In this document: positions 29,900 to 40,723 of the stretch, in pieces
Position numbering within the stretch: the first letter of the stretch is position 1
How the letters are laid out: each line of letters begins with the position of its first letter
DNA from: an uncultured Myxococcales bacterium
GTDB lineage: Bacteria; Myxococcota_A; UBA9042
Direction: 5' to 3'
NCBI GenBank assembly: GCA_903955385.1
Contig: CAJBNH010000008.1
Span: 35,832-99,831, forward strand
Length of the DNA stretch: 64,000 nt
The notes under the pieces: model-generated
The model's input: only the letters and a program-made list of their open reading frames with translations
Databases searched by the model: none
What the model was told of the DNA's origin: nothing
Translations under genes and position numbers: made by a program

Positions 29900-30208
29900 A
29901 TGGCAGGCCAGCGCATTCGCATCCGGTTGAAGGCATACGACTTCAAGCTCCTGGATCAGTCCGTCAGCGAGATCATCACGACCGTGCGCAACACCGGCGC
30001 GCGCATCGCGGGTCCGATTCCGCTGCCCACGCGCATCAACAGCTACACGGTCCTCCGCTCGCCCCACGTGGACAAGAAGAGCCGTGAGCAGTTCGAGATC
30101 CGCACGCACAAGCGGCTGATCGACATCCTCGACCCGACCCAGCAGACTCTGGACGCGCTGATGCGTCTGGACCTGGCGGCCGGCGTTGCCGTCGAGATCA
30201 AGACCTGA
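29900..30208 (+). CDS. rpsJ: Ribosomal protein S10
   Basis: 102 residues from ATG 29900 with GGGAGACG upstream. [10 protein letters not shown] and GPIPLPTRI are S10 hallmarks, and the loop [17 protein letters not shown] inserts into the 30S head. S10 also acts as NusE in antitermination, so it could influence the regulation of this operon. Start of the S10 cluster proper. Confidence 0.97.
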   Translation: MAGQRIRIRLKAYDFKLLDQSVSEIITTVRNTGARIAGPIPLPTRINSYTVLRSPHVDKKSREQFEIRTHKRLIDILDPTQQTLDALMRLDLAAGVAVEIKT

Positions 30209-30299
30209 TCTGCCGCCCCTAGCGGGGAAGCGAGCAGGCAAGAACGCGACTGGTGTCACCCAAGCAGGGACGCCGCACTGACAGGATACGGAGGGTGTG

Positions 30300-30923
30300 A
30301 TGCCCAAGGTCAACGTACTCAACGAGCAGGCCCAGAGCGTGGGCGAGATCGAGCTGGCGGACGACGTGTTCGCGGCCACGATCAAGCCCCACCTGCACTG
30401 GGAAGTCGTGCGCAACCAGCTGGCCAACCGCCGCGCTGGTACGCACTCGACCAAGACCCGCACGACGGTGTCCGGCACGACCAAGAAGGCCGTGCGTCAG
30501 AAGGGCACCGGCGGCGCGCGTCACGGTTCGCGCAAGAGCCCCGTCTACGTCGGCGGCGGTGTGGCCCACGGTCCGCACCCCCGCGACTACAGCTATGTGG
30601 TTCCGAAGCAGGTGCGCCGCGCTGCGCTCTGTTCGGCCATCAGCACCCGGTTCGCCGGTGGCGACATGCTGGTCATCGAGGACCCGTCCTTCGAGAAGGC
30701 CCGCACCAGCCGCGCGGCCAAGGCCCTGAATGCACTGGGAGCCCACAAGGCACTGGTCGTGACGGGCGTTGAGAACGAGAACCTGCATCTGTCCGTGCGC
30801 AATCTGCGCTCGGCCAAGTACATCCGCGCCGAGGGTTTGAACGTCTTCGACGTCCTCAAGTACGACAAGCTCGTGCTGACCGTCGAGGGTGCGCGCGCGC
30901 TCGAAGTGCGCCTGCAGGGCTAG
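30300..30923 (+). CDS. rplD: Ribosomal protein L4
   Basis: 207 residues from ATG 30300 with GGAGGG 4 nt upstream; an in-frame GTG at 30297 is less likely. The basic loop TKKAVRQKGTGGARHGSRKSP lines the peptide exit tunnel. In E. coli L4 represses its own S10 operon. Unusually it follows rpsJ directly: the gene for L3 (rplC), which normally lies between, is missing. Confidence 0.96.
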   Translation: MPKVNVLNEQAQSVGEIELADDVFAATIKPHLHWEVVRNQLANRRAGTHSTKTRTTVSGTTKKAVRQKGTGGARHGSRKSPVYVGGGVAHGPHPRDYSYVVPKQVRRAALCSAISTRFAGGDMLVIEDPSFEKARTSRAAKALNALGAHKALVVTGVENENLHLSVRNLRSAKYIRAEGLNVFDVLKYDKLVLTVEGARALEVRLQG

Positions 30924-30969
30924 CCGCGAGGCCAGGTCGAACGACCGCAGCAGGGAACAGGTAGAAGCC

Positions 30970-31263
30970 ATGGGACTGCATCTGACGCAAATTCTGGTCC
31001 GGCCGCTCATCACCGAGAAGAACAATCTCGGACGTGAAGAGCGCAACGAGATCGTCTTCGAGGTCAACAAGGCCGCGAACAAGCCGATGATCACCGACGC
31101 CGTCGAACAACTGTTCGGGGTGAAGGTGGAGGCTGTGCGGACCATTCATCACAAGGGCAAGGCGCGCCGCGTCGGCAAGTGGTCGGGCTTCCGCCCGGAC
31201 ACCAAGAAAGCCGTCGTCAAGCTCGCAGCCGGCGAGACCATCGACTTCTTCAAGGGCGTCTGA
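30970..31263 (+). CDS. rplW: Ribosomal protein L23
   Basis: 97 residues, ATG 30970. VRPLITEK and the C-terminal EAVRTIHHKGK segment are typical of L23, which sits at the tunnel exit and docks trigger factor and SRP. The central extended loop is of the usual bacterial length. Confidence 0.96.
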   Translation: MGLHLTQILVRPLITEKNNLGREERNEIVFEVNKAANKPMITDAVEQLFGVKVEAVRTIHHKGKARRVGKWSGFRPDTKKAVVKLAAGETIDFFKGV

Positions 31264-31346
31264 ACGGATCGGGTCGGTGCTGAGAAGCACCAAGACCCTG
31301 AGTGGCCCAGCCGTCGAACGTACTTCAGTTCTGGAGAGAGAAGATC

Positions 31347-32168
31347 ATGGGGATCAAGCACTACAGGCCGGTCAGCGCAGGCACCCGGCAGCTCGCCCTC
31401 GACGACTTCAAGGACATCACCGCGACGAAGCCCGAGAAGTCGTTGTGCGTGCCGCTGTCGACGACCGCTGGTCGCAACAGCTACGGTCGGATTACGTCGT
31501 ATCAGCGCGGCGGCGGCCACAAGCGGCACTACCGCCTCATCGACTTCAAGCGCGACAAGGTGGCTGTCCCCGCGACGGTGGCCACGATCGAGTACGACCC
31601 CAACCGGTCGGCCCGTATCGCGCTGCTGCACTACGCCGACGGCGAGAAGCGCTACATCATCGCTCCCTTGAGTCTCAAGGTCGGTGACGTGGTCATCTCC
31701 AGCCGCAACGCGGACATCAAGCCTGGCAACACGCTGCCGCTGCAGGCCATCCCGGTCGGCACGATGGTGCACGCCGTGGAGCTGCAGATCGGCAAGGGCG
31801 CTCAGCTCTGCCGCGCTGCCGGCACCGCTGCCCAGCTGATGGCCAAGGAAGGCAAGCACGCCCTGCTGCGTCTGCCCTCCGGTGAGCTTCGCCGCGTCGC
31901 GGTCGAGTGCCGGGCCACCATCGGCCAGACCGGCAACACCGACCACGACAAGCAGAATCTGGGCAAGGCCGGCCGCACGCGCTGGCTGGGCATTCGTCCG
32001 CACGTCCGTGGCGTCGCGATGAACCCGGTCGACCACCCCCTGGGCGGTGGCGAAGGCCGTACGTCCGGTGGTCGTCACCCGGTGACCCCGTGGGGCAAGC
32101 CCACCAAGGGCTCGAAGACGCGCCACAACAAGCGTACCAATCACCTCATCGCGAGCCGCCGCAAGTAA
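31347..32168 (+). CDS. rplB: Ribosomal protein L2
   Basis: 273 residues, ATG 31347 with GGAGAGAGAAG upstream. [19 protein letters not shown] and the C-terminal [21 protein letters not shown] are conserved, including the His close to the peptidyl transferase centre. L2 supports assembly of the catalytic core of the 50S subunit. Confidence 0.98.
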   Translation: MGIKHYRPVSAGTRQLALDDFKDITATKPEKSLCVPLSTTAGRNSYGRITSYQRGGGHKRHYRLIDFKRDKVAVPATVATIEYDPNRSARIALLHYADGEKRYIIAPLSLKVGDVVISSRNADIKPGNTLPLQAIPVGTMVHAVELQIGKGAQLCRAAGTAAQLMAKEGKHALLRLPSGELRRVAVECRATIGQTGNTDHDKQNLGKAGRTRWLGIRPHVRGVAMNPVDHPLGGGEGRTSGGRHPVTPWGKPTKGSKTRHNKRTNHLIASRRK

Positions 32169-32246
32169 GGCGTGAGCTGGTCAGGCGCGAGCCGCATAGG
32201 CCGCGCACCCGAGGGCACGTGAGTGCCGGCAAGAAGAGAGGAACCC

Positions 32247-32525
32247 GTGACACGTTCGATCAAGAAAGGACCCTTCGTCGACGATCACCTCAAGACCCGG
32301 GTCGAAGAGTTCGTGCGCACCGGCAACAAGCGTCCGATCAAGACTTGGTCGCGCCGGTCGACGATCTTCCCGGACTTCGTGGGCCTGAACTTCATGGTTC
32401 ACAACGGAAAGAAGTTCGTGCCGGTGTTCGTCACCGAGAACATGGTCGGGCACAAGCTCGGCGAGTTCTCGCCGACCCGCACGTTCCACGGCCACTCGGG
32501 CGACAAGAAGGTCAAGAAGCGCTAA
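32247..32525 (+). CDS. rpsS: Ribosomal protein S19
   Basis: 92 residues from GTG 32247 with AGAGAGGAA upstream. Starts [15 protein letters not shown] and contains [15 protein letters not shown] and [16 protein letters not shown], all standard for S19, which pairs with S13 in the 30S head. Confidence 0.97.
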   Translation: MTRSIKKGPFVDDHLKTRVEEFVRTGNKRPIKTWSRRSTIFPDFVGLNFMVHNGKKFVPVFVTENMVGHKLGEFSPTRTFHGHSGDKKVKKR

Positions 32526-32602
32526 ATGCGCGCCGCGTGAAAGCGCGGGCATGAGACGGAAGTGCGCCGGTCCTGGAACCGCGCGCGCGAACGGGAGCCG
32601 CC

Positions 32603-32944
32603 ATGGAGACGAAGAACACGAAGGTCCACCTCCGCAATCTGCCGATCGCACCCCGCAAGGTGCGCGTCGTCGTGGACCAGATCCGCAACAAGGGCGCGGC
32701 GGAAGCGCTCGATATCCTGTCGTTCACGGTCAAGCTGGGTGCTGAGCCGGTCCGCAAGCTGCTCGACAGCGCGGTCGCCAACGCCCGGACCAACCATGCG
32801 ATGGACGTCGACCGTCTGTTTGTGGAGTCCGTTTATGTCGATCAGGCTCGGAGCCTGAAGCGCTTTACCCCGCGCGCGCAGGGTCGAGCGACGAAGATCA
32901 TCAAGAAGTCCAGCCACGTCACGCTGGTGCTGGGCGAGCGCTAG
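32603..32944 (+). CDS. rplV: Ribosomal protein L22
   Basis: 113 residues, ATG 32603. [18 protein letters not shown] opens the protein and the beta-hairpin [14 protein letters not shown] reaches into the exit tunnel, where macrolide-resistance mutations occur. Usual length. Confidence 0.96.
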   Translation: METKNTKVHLRNLPIAPRKVRVVVDQIRNKGAAEALDILSFTVKLGAEPVRKLLDSAVANARTNHAMDVDRLFVESVYVDQARSLKRFTPRAQGRATKIIKKSSHVTLVLGER

Positions 32945-33009
32945 AGTCGATCGCGACAGAACAGACGCGGCGCCCGGTGACGGGCAGGACGCAGGGTCAG
33001 GAGGTCAGT

Positions 33010-33657
33010 GTGGGACAGAAGAGCCATCCGAACGGTCTGCGCCTTGGCGTGATCCGCACCTGGAACTCGAAGTGGTTCGAAGAGAAGAACTACAGCCGCT
33101 GGCTGCACGAGGACCTGACGATCCGCAAGCTCATCAAGACCAAGATGATGCATGCCGGTATCGCCAAGATCGACATCGAGCGCCGGGCGCGTCAGATCCG
33201 GATCGGCGTGCACACGGCGCGTCCCGGCATCCTGATCGGGCCGAAGGGCAAGGAAGCCGAGAAGCTCAAGGCGAGCCTCGCCAAGATCGCGCAGGGCGAG
33301 ATCGTCCTGTCGATCCACGAGATCCGCCGGGCCGAGACCGACGCCCAGTTGGTCGCTGAGAGCATCGCCACCCAGCTCGAGCGCCGCGTTGCGTTCCGCC
33401 GGGCGATGCGCAAGGCGATGCAGAGCGCGCAGAAGTTTGGCATCAAGGGTATCCGCGTCGCCTGCTCGGGGCGTCTGGGCGGAGCCGAGATGGGTCGGTA
33501 CGAATGGTATCGCGAGGGCCGCGTGCCCCTGCACACCCTGCGTGCCGACATCCAGTACGGCGAGGCGACCGCGCACACGACGTACGGCTGCATCGGCGTG
33601 AAGACCTGGATCTACCAGGGCGACATCCTGCCCGAGCGCACGGCCGCCAAGGCTTGA
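33010..33657 (+). CDS. rpsC: Ribosomal protein S3
   Basis: 215 residues from GTG 33010 with AGGAGG 5 nt upstream. [13 protein letters not shown] is the standard N-terminus; the KH domain carries [14 protein letters not shown]3 lines the mRNA entry site and has helicase activity with S4 and S5. Confidence 0.97.
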   Translation: MGQKSHPNGLRLGVIRTWNSKWFEEKNYSRWLHEDLTIRKLIKTKMMHAGIAKIDIERRARQIRIGVHTARPGILIGPKGKEAEKLKASLAKIAQGEIVLSIHEIRRAETDAQLVAESIATQLERRVAFRRAMRKAMQSAQKFGIKGIRVACSGRLGGAEMGRYEWYREGRVPLHTLRADIQYGEATAHTTYGCIGVKTWIYQGDILPERTAAKA

Positions 33658-33717
33658 CGAATCTGTGATCGGCCCAGCCCGCAGTGACGGGACAGGCCGA
33701 AGGGAAAGGAGGATGCC

Positions 33718-34134
33718 ATGCTGGCTCCCAAGAGAGTGCTCTGGCGCAAGGTCCAAAAGGGCAAGATGCGCGGGTTCGCCTACCGCGGCAACGAAGTCTC
33801 GTTCGGAGACTACGCGCTCATGGCGACCGAGTGCGGTAAGCTGACGAGCCGCCAGATTGAGGCGGCCCGTGTCTCGATGACCCGTAAGGTCAAGCGTGAC
33901 GCCAAGGTGTGGATTCGCGTGTTTCCGCACAAGCCGATCTCGAAGAAGCCCGCCGAAACCCGCATGGGTAAGGGAAAGGGGCCACCGGATCACTGGGTCG
34001 CCATCGTTCAGCCCGGCACGGTGCTGTACGAGATCCAGTCGACCGAGACCAAGCTCGTCTACGAGGCGCTTGAGGTTGCCTCGCAGAAGCTTCCGATCAA
34101 GACGCGCGTCATCGCCCGGGGAGAAATCGCATGA
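33718..34134 (+). CDS. rplP: Ribosomal protein L16
   Basis: 138 residues, ATG 33718 after AAAGGAGG. KGKMRGFAYRGNEVSFGDYAL and MGKGKGPPDHWVA are conserved; L16 touches the A-site tRNA. Its last codons overlap the start of rpmC in an ATGA arrangement. Confidence 0.97.
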   Translation: MLAPKRVLWRKVQKGKMRGFAYRGNEVSFGDYALMATECGKLTSRQIEAARVSMTRKVKRDAKVWIRVFPHKPISKKPAETRMGKGKGPPDHWVAIVQPGTVLYEIQSTETKLVYEALEVASQKLPIKTRVIARGEIA

Positions 34135-34346
34135 AGCGGGGCCTGGTCAACGAACTCACCGTCGCCGAGCTGCAGCGCAAGGAAGCCGAGCTGCGCGACG
34201 AGATCTTCCGTCTTCGCTTCCAGCACCACACCGGCCAGCTGGCGAGCCCGATCAAGCTTCGGGGTTCCCGGCGCGAGCTCGCTCAGGTGTTGACCCGTCT
34301 GCGCGCCCTCGAGCTGGGTATCGCGTCTGCCGCCAAGGAGGCCTAG
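34131..34346 (+). CDS. rpmC: Ribosomal protein L29
   Basis: 71 residues, ATG 34131 overlapping the rplP stop. Two long helices with VAELQRKEAELRDEIFRLRFQ then HHTGQLASPIKLRGSRRELAQVLT. L29 lies near the tunnel exit beside L23. Four nt separate it from rpsQ. Confidence 0.95.
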   Translation: MKRGLVNELTVAELQRKEAELRDEIFRLRFQHHTGQLASPIKLRGSRRELAQVLTRLRALELGIASAAKEA

Positions 34347-34350
34347 GAAC

Positions 34351-34674
34351 ATGGTCACCGAGAACGAAATCGTCATCGAGCCGATGACCGCTCCTCCCGC
34401 GCTGGACGGAGAGACTACCGAACTGCGCCGCCGCCGCACTGCGAACGGCATCGTGGTTTCGACCAAGATGGACAAGACCGCCGTCGTGTCGGTGACGCGG
34501 GTGTTTCTGCACCCGAAGTACCGCAAGTACGTCCGGCGAGCCAAGCGCTACATGGCGCACGACGAGCATGGTCTGTGTGGCCTCGGCGACCAGGTGGTCA
34601 TCGAGGAATGCCGGCCGCTGTCGAAGCACAAGAATTGGCGCTTGAAGCAGATCGTTCGCAAGAAGCAGAGCTGA
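34351..34674 (+). CDS. rpsQ: Ribosomal protein S17 with N-terminal extension
   Basis: 107 residues, ATG 34351. The OB-fold part (from GIVVSTKMDKTAVVSV, with PKYRKYVRRAKRYMAHDE) is normal, but about 27 residues of acidic sequence (MVTENEIVIEPMTAPP...) precede it, so the protein is longer than the usual 82-90. The ribosome-binding site GGAAC is close. The extension could be a tail on the ribosome surface. Confidence 0.93.
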   Translation: MVTENEIVIEPMTAPPALDGETTELRRRRTANGIVVSTKMDKTAVVSVTRVFLHPKYRKYVRRAKRYMAHDEHGLCGLGDQVVIEECRPLSKHKNWRLKQIVRKKQS

Positions 34675-34750
34675 GAGACTGCCCTGCACGTCTGGCGTGA
34701 CGCCCTGGTTGAGGGACCGCTGACGAAGCATCGAGGGTTCGGAGGGTGCG

Positions 34751-35119
34751 ATGATCCAGAGCGAGAGCTATCTGACGGTAGCAGACAACTCGGGCGCCAA
34801 GCAGCTGCGCTGCATCAAGGTGCTCGGCGGCTCGAAGCGCAAGTACGCGTCGGTAGGCGATATTATCGTCTGCTCCGTCCGTGAGGCGCTGCCGAAGTCC
34901 AAGGTGAAGAAGGGCGACGTGGTCAAGGCCGTGATCGTTCGAACCGCCAAGGAAGTCGGCCGCGACGACGGGTCGTACATCAAGTTCGACAACAACGCCG
35001 CCGTCGTCATCAACAACCAGAAGGAGCCGGTCGGCACCCGCATCTTCGGGCCAGTGGCCCGCGAGTTGCGCGCCAAGCGGTTCATGAAGATCGTGTCGCT
35101 GGCCCCCGAGGTCCTCTAG
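34751..35119 (+). CDS. rplN: Ribosomal protein L14
   Basis: 122 residues, ATG 34751 with GGAGGGTGCG upstream. [19 protein letters not shown] and [13 protein letters not shown] are the standard L14 ends. Part of the L14-L19 bridge to the small subunit. The gap before it (76 nt) has no obvious feature. Confidence 0.97.
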   Translation: MIQSESYLTVADNSGAKQLRCIKVLGGSKRKYASVGDIIVCSVREALPKSKVKKGDVVKAVIVRTAKEVGRDDGSYIKFDNNAAVVINNQKEPVGTRIFGPVARELRAKRFMKIVSLAPEVL

Positions 35120-35170
35120 CCGTCGACGGGTCCTCCGCCACAGCGCGCCCCGCGCGCTCTCAGGTGTGTC

Positions 35171-35515
35171 ATGCGCAAGATTCGGAAAGGTGATCTGGTT
35201 GCCGTTATCGCCGGCAAGGACTTCAACCGCGGCGCGCTCAAGACCGGCAAGGTCCTGCGTGTCGTCGAGGACGGCAAGCGCGTCGTCATCGAGAAGATCA
35301 ACCTGATCAAGCGGCACACCAAGGCGAATCGCCAGGGTCGCGAGGCAGGGATCATCGAGAAGGAAGCGCCGATCGACGCGAGCAACGTCGCGCTCGTCAG
35401 CCCGACCACCGGCAAGCCGGTCCGGGTCGGGTTCAAGACGATCGAGAATGCTCGGGGCGAGTCCCGCAAGGTTCGCGTCGTTCACAAGACCGGCGAAGTA
35501 CTGGACAAGGTGTAG
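35171..35515 (+). CDS. rplX: Ribosomal protein L24
   Basis: 114 residues, ATG 35171. The KOW motif is KIRKGDLVAVIAGKDFNRGA, followed by GKVLRVVEDGKRVVIEKIN. L24 is an early assembly protein of the 50S. Confidence 0.95.
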   Translation: MRKIRKGDLVAVIAGKDFNRGALKTGKVLRVVEDGKRVVIEKINLIKRHTKANRQGREAGIIEKEAPIDASNVALVSPTTGKPVRVGFKTIENARGESRKVRVVHKTGEVLDKV

Positions 35516-35598
35516 TTGAGTTCGACCAGCCATAGGTAGCGCCTCAGGTGGAGGCTCGCAGGCTGGTTCGTTCCGCAGACCCAAGAAAGAGGCCCAGG

Positions 35599-36141
35599 AT
35601 GGCTGCTCGGTTGCAAGACAAGTACGTGAACGACATCACGCCCTCGCTCGTCAAAGAGTTCGGGTACAAGAACGTGATGGAGATTCCGCGCCTGGTGAAG
35701 GTGGTCCTGAACTTCGGTTTGGGCGAGGCCACTCAGAATCCGAAGGTGATCGAGAAGGCCGTTGACCAGCTGGCGCAGATCTCCGGTCAGAAGCCGGTGG
35801 TGACCCGCGCTCGCAAGTCGATCGCGAACTTCAAGCTGCGCGAGAACATGCCCATCGGCGTCAAGGTCACCCTTCGGGGCGACCGGATGTTCGAGTTTCT
35901 GGACCGCTTGGTCACCGTGGCCCTGCCGCGGGTGCGCGACTTCCGCGGCGTCAGCCCCAAGGGCTTCGACGGGCGCGGCAACTTCACGCTGGGCATCCGC
36001 GAGCAGATCATCTTCCCCGAGATCAACTACGACAATGTCGACAAGGTCCGGGGCATGAACATCACGGTCGTGACGACCGCCAAGACCGATGCTGAGAGCC
36101 GGTCGCTGCTCGGCTACTTTGGCATGCCGTTCCGCAAGTAG
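35599..36141 (+). CDS. rplE: Ribosomal protein L5
   Basis: 180 residues from ATG 35599, preceded by CCCAGG; frame upstream is open but non-homologous. [43 protein letters not shown] and [14 protein letters not shown] fit L5, which binds 5S rRNA. Confidence 0.96.
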   Translation: MAARLQDKYVNDITPSLVKEFGYKNVMEIPRLVKVVLNFGLGEATQNPKVIEKAVDQLAQISGQKPVVTRARKSIANFKLRENMPIGVKVTLRGDRMFEFLDRLVTVALPRVRDFRGVSPKGFDGRGNFTLGIREQIIFPEINYDNVDKVRGMNITVVTTAKTDAESRSLLGYFGMPFRK

Positions 36142-36226
36142 ACCGAGACTCCGGGCGGGGGTTGCCCCGCGGAAAGTTGCATCCCGGCGCGCCCACGGCA
36201 GCGACCGGCAGGACAGGAAGGGTCCC

Positions 36227-36412
36227 ATGGCCAAGACCAGCATGATCGTGAAGTCGAACAACACCCCGAAGTTCGCCATCCGTCACCGTAATCGGTGCAA
36301 GGTGTGCGGACGCCCGCGGGGCTACATGCGCAAGTTCGGCCTGTGCCGCATCTGCTTCCGCGGCCTTGCCGTGCGTGGCGAGCTGCCCGGTGTGACCAAG
36401 GCTTCCTGGTAG
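36227..36412 (+). CDS. rpsN: Ribosomal protein S14 (zinc-binding short form)
   Basis: 61 residues, ATG 36227 with GGAAGGGTCC upstream. Two CxxC knuckles, CKVC and CRIC, identify the zinc form (S14Z), shorter than the E. coli type. It helps shape the 30S head. Confidence 0.95.
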   Translation: MAKTSMIVKSNNTPKFAIRHRNRCKVCGRPRGYMRKFGLCRICFRGLAVRGELPGVTKASW

Positions 36413-36503
36413 GGGACTGCCGAAACCGGCCGGCGATTACGTCGGCGGCGTGGACGGCGTCAAGCAAACCCAGCGCGCACGAGCGCGCTACTCGAGAGTG
36501 CAA

Positions 36504-36902
36504 ATGGCAACGACTGACCCCATCGCGGACTTCTTGACTCGGGTGCGCAACGCCATCATGGCGCGTCATGCCGACGTGAGCTGCCCGGCTTCGAACTCGA
36601 TCCGCTCGATCGCCCATATCCTCCGCGAGGAGGGATACATCGGCGAGATCACCGAAGACAACGAGACTGCCCAGGGCAGCATCAAACTGCAGATTCGCTA
36701 CTGTGCCGACCGCACCGCCGCGATCAGCGGTCTGCGTCGCATGTCGCGTCCCGGCCAGCGCCGCTACGTCGGCGTCACCGGCATCCCGCGGGTCAAGAAC
36801 GGCATGGGCATCGCGATCCTGTCGACCTCGAGCGGCATCATGACGGGCAACAAGGCCCGTCTGCTCAACGTTGGCGGTGAACTGCTTTGCACGGTGTGGT
36901 GA
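36504..36902 (+). CDS. rpsH: Ribosomal protein S8
   Basis: 132 residues, ATG 36504; a GTG two codons upstream is possible. DPIADFLTRVRNAIMARHADVSCPASNSI and GMGIAILSTSSGIMTGNKAR match S8. In E. coli it represses the spc operon; a similar target was not sought in detail here. rplF follows 26 nt later. Confidence 0.96.
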   Translation: MATTDPIADFLTRVRNAIMARHADVSCPASNSIRSIAHILREEGYIGEITEDNETAQGSIKLQIRYCADRTAAISGLRRMSRPGQRRYVGVTGIPRVKNGMGIAILSTSSGIMTGNKARLLNVGGELLCTVW

Positions 36903-36928
36903 GTCGCGCGAGCGTCCGGGAGAGCATC

Positions 36929-37504
36929 ATGGCAACGGAACAGAAGATCATTCTTTCGCGCGTGGGCAAGGCCCCGGTCATCGTACCTGAGAAGGTTGCG
37001 GTCACCATCGAGGGCGACCACGTCAAGGTCAAGGGACCGCTGGGCGCGCTTGAGCGCACCTTCGTCGGCGTCACCTTCGAGCAGGGCAGCGGCGTCATCG
37101 TCGTGCACCCGGTCGACAACACCCGCAAGGGCAAGGCGCTTCACGGCTTGGGCCGCAACTTGTTGCGCAACATGGTCGAGGGCGTGTCCGCTGGCTACAA
37201 GCGTGAGCTCGACGTCATCGGCGTGGGCTTCCGCACGGAGCTCGCCGGCCAGACCTTGCGCCTGAGCATCGGCTATTCGCACCCTGTCCTCTTCACCTTT
37301 CCGCCTCAGGTCCAGTGCGTTGTCGAGAAGTTGACGCACCTGATCCTGACCTCGGTGGACAAGGAAATGCTGGGTCAGGTCGCTGCGAACGTTCGCGGGC
37401 TGCGTCCGCCGGAGCCCTACAAGGGCAAGGGCATTCGCTACACCGGTGAGGTCGTGCGCCAGAAGGCTGGCAAGGCCGGCGGCAAGGGCGGCAAGAAGAA
37501 GTAG
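36929..37504 (+). CDS. rplF: Ribosomal protein L6
   Basis: 191 residues from ATG 36929. SRVGKAPVIVPEKVAVTIEGDHVKVKGP and the C-terminal GVVRPPEPYKGKGIRYTGEVV-type sequence (GLRPPEPYKGKGIRYTGE) identify L6, with a basic Lys/Gly tail (KAGGKGGKKK). Confidence 0.95.
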   Translation: MATEQKIILSRVGKAPVIVPEKVAVTIEGDHVKVKGPLGALERTFVGVTFEQGSGVIVVHPVDNTRKGKALHGLGRNLLRNMVEGVSAGYKRELDVIGVGFRTELAGQTLRLSIGYSHPVLFTFPPQVQCVVEKLTHLILTSVDKEMLGQVAANVRGLRPPEPYKGKGIRYTGEVVRQKAGKAGGKGGKKK

Positions 37505-37630
37505 ACAGCCCCGTTGCGCGGGGGGCGCAGGCCAAACGGCCAGCTTCGCGCGTGATGGAAGCGTTCGACGGTGAACAAAGGTGTTCCCGTCGCGAGCCGG
37601 AGGAGACTCCGGAGCGAAAGGAAGGCAGCC

Positions 37631-38041
37631 ATGTTGGGCAAGAAGAAGCTGGACCCGCGCGAGCAGCGCAAGGTTCGCCAGCGCTACACGCTGAAGGGGA
37701 CGGCCGACCGTCCGCGTATGAGCGTGTTCCGCTCCAGCAAGCACATCTACGTACAGGTCATCGACGACGACAGCGGTCACACGCTGGCCGCCGCGTCGAC
37801 GGTCGAGCCGGGGCTGCGCACGTTCGAGGGAACCAAGACCGCCCAGGCCGAAGCCGTGGGTCGTCTGGCTGCCGAGCGGGCGTTGGCCAAGGGCATCCAC
37901 CGCCTCGTGTTCGATCGCAACGGGTTCCGGTATACGGGCCGCGTTGCGGCGATCTCCAAGGTCGCGCACGAGATGGGGTTGCTGAGCAAGGAAGGATACA
38001 CCGGCGCGGCTTCAGCCGAGCCCGCTGGCGAGCAGGAGTAA
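37631..38041 (+). CDS. rplR: Ribosomal protein L18
   Basis: 136 residues, ATG 37631 with AAAGGAAGGC upstream. [31 protein letters not shown] is typical of L18, the 5S-rRNA partner of L5. A short Ala/Glu-rich tail extends the usual 118-122 residues. Confidence 0.95.
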   Translation: MLGKKKLDPREQRKVRQRYTLKGTADRPRMSVFRSSKHIYVQVIDDDSGHTLAAASTVEPGLRTFEGTKTAQAEAVGRLAAERALAKGIHRLVFDRNGFRYTGRVAAISKVAHEMGLLSKEGYTGAASAEPAGEQE

Positions 38042-38044
38042 GCG

Positions 38045-38623
38045 ATGGCAGAGCAGACCAGGCAGGGTCAGGGCCAGGGCCAGGGTCAGGGCCAGAGGGA
38101 TACGCGCGGACCGCGTCGGGATCGTCCGGCACCGGAAGCCGAGCGCGACGAATTTGGCAGCGCGACCGTCGCCATCAACCGCACGGCCAAGGTCGTGAAG
38201 GGCGGTCGGAGGTTCTCCTTCTCCGCGCTGATCGTGGTGGGTGACGGCAAGGGTCTCGTTGGCGTCGGCATGGGCAAGGCTTCGGAAGTGCCCGAGGCGA
38301 TCCGCAAGGGTACCGAGCAGGCTCGCAAGAACATGTTCGCCGTGCCGCTGGTCAAGGGAACGATTCCGCACGACGCCATGGGCCACTACGGCGCCGGCGA
38401 AGTGATGCTTCGTCCCGCCAGCCGTGGTACCGGCGTCATCGCTGGTGGTCCGGTGCGCGCCGTGCTCGAGCAGGCAGGCGTCCGCGACGTCGTCACCAAG
38501 TGCATCGGCAGCAACAATCCGCACAACGTCGTTCGTGCGACGATGGCAGCCCTGCGGCAGCTGCGCACGGCCGACCAGATCAGCATTCGTCGCGGCAAGT
38601 CTATCGAGGAACTGCGGGGCTAG
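38045..38623 (+). CDS. rpsE: Ribosomal protein S5
   Basis: 192 residues, ATG 38045, 3 nt after the rplR stop. The S5 double-stranded-RNA binding domain starts at [20 protein letters not shown] and the C-terminal domain ends [12 protein letters not shown]. The N-terminus carries a Gly-Gln dipeptide repeat (see the repeat entry). Involved in decoding accuracy and mRNA unwinding. Confidence 0.96.
   Translation: MAEQTRQGQGQGQGQGQRDTRGPRRDRPAPEAERDEFGSATVAINRTAKVVKGGRRFSFSALIVVGDGKGLVGVGMGKASEVPEAIRKGTEQARKNMFAVPLVKGTIPHDAMGHYGAGEVMLRPASRGTGVIAGGPVRAVLEQAGVRDVVTKCIGSNNPHNVVRATMAALRQLRTADQISIRRGKSIEELRG
38063..38095 (+). repeat. Hexanucleotide repeat coding for Gln-Gly in S5
   Basis: About five copies of a CAGGGC/CAGGGT unit near the start of rpsE, giving alternating Gln and Gly. 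Such in-frame repeats may vary in copy number by slippage. Confidence 0.7.
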
Positions 38624-38706
38624 CCGGCAGCGGCCGTCGGACCGCCATCGGGCGGAACCCGGCAGCCGGACAAGGGTTACGAGCCTTCACACCGCGGGTG
38701 CGGGGG

Positions 38707-38735
38707 TTGCAATAGAGTGGGAGTGCAGTTAGCCT
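38707..38735 (+). promoter_or_regulatory. Candidate internal promoter before rplO
   Basis: TTGCAA at 38707-38712 and TAGCCT at 38730-38735 with a 17-nt spacer. A hairpin GGCGCC/GGCGTC (38738-38753, loop TTTC) lies right at the expected transcript start. The leader to rplO is about 176 nt and holds another hairpin, GGCGA/TCGCC at 38879-38894. The region stands where rpmD is usually found. Confidence 0.45.
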
Positions 38736-38917
38736 GCGGCGCCTTTCGGCGTCCCTGAGCACGCTGTCACCCCCCGGCGTTCGGCCGCGAGCCCTGGGGG
38801 CCAACGCCCGGACCGCTGAAAGAGTGCACGAGATTCCGGCTTTTGTTGCGCCAAGCGCGCGGCGAGGCCTGCAGGGTGGGCGATTTCAGTCGCCGATGGT
38901 CCCATGGAGCGTGTGTC

Positions 38918-39376
38918 ATGAACGAACTCAGCAATCTTCGCCCTCCGCGCGGCGCCACCAAGACCCGCAAGCGTTTGGGCCGGGGCGTCGGATCGGGCCT
39001 GGGCAAGACGGCCGGTAAGGGCCACAAGGGCCAGAAGGCCCGCAAGAGCCCGGACGTGGGCACGTATTTCGAGGGCGGTCAGATGCCGATGCAGCGGCGC
39101 CTGCCCAAGATCGGCTTCACGAACATCTTCGCCAAGAAGTTTGTCACCGTGAATGTCGCCGAGCTCACCCGTTTCCCCGCCGGCGCTCGCGTCGACGAGG
39201 TGCTGCTGCGCGCAACCGGTCTGATCAAGGGCCGTTTCGACGCGATCAAGATTCTGGGCGACGGCGACCTTGACCGCGCGCTCACCGTGGTGGCCGACAA
39301 GTTCACTCGCACCGCCGAAGAGAAGATCACGGCCGCGGGCGGTACGGTCGAGAAGACGTCCGGCGCGGAGGTCTAG
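38918..39376 (+). CDS. rplO: Ribosomal protein L15
   Basis: 152 residues, ATG 38918. [25 protein letters not shown] and [10 protein letters not shown] are the L15 N-terminal arm, a basic loop inside the 50S core. No rpmD (L30) gene precedes it. secY follows after 2 nt, so they are closely coupled. Confidence 0.96.
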   Translation: MNELSNLRPPRGATKTRKRLGRGVGSGLGKTAGKGHKGQKARKSPDVGTYFEGGQMPMQRRLPKIGFTNIFAKKFVTVNVAELTRFPAGARVDEVLLRATGLIKGRFDAIKILGDGDLDRALTVVADKFTRTAEEKITAAGGTVEKTSGAEV

Positions 39377-39378
39377 TC

Positions 39379-40707
<1,329 letters not shown>

Positions 40708-40723
40708 GCACAGGGGAACGTCG

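Noticed and set aside
38624..38917. Hidden rpmD (L30) gene
   Set aside because: No short frame in this gap has the L30 pattern; the candidates are Arg-rich shadows.
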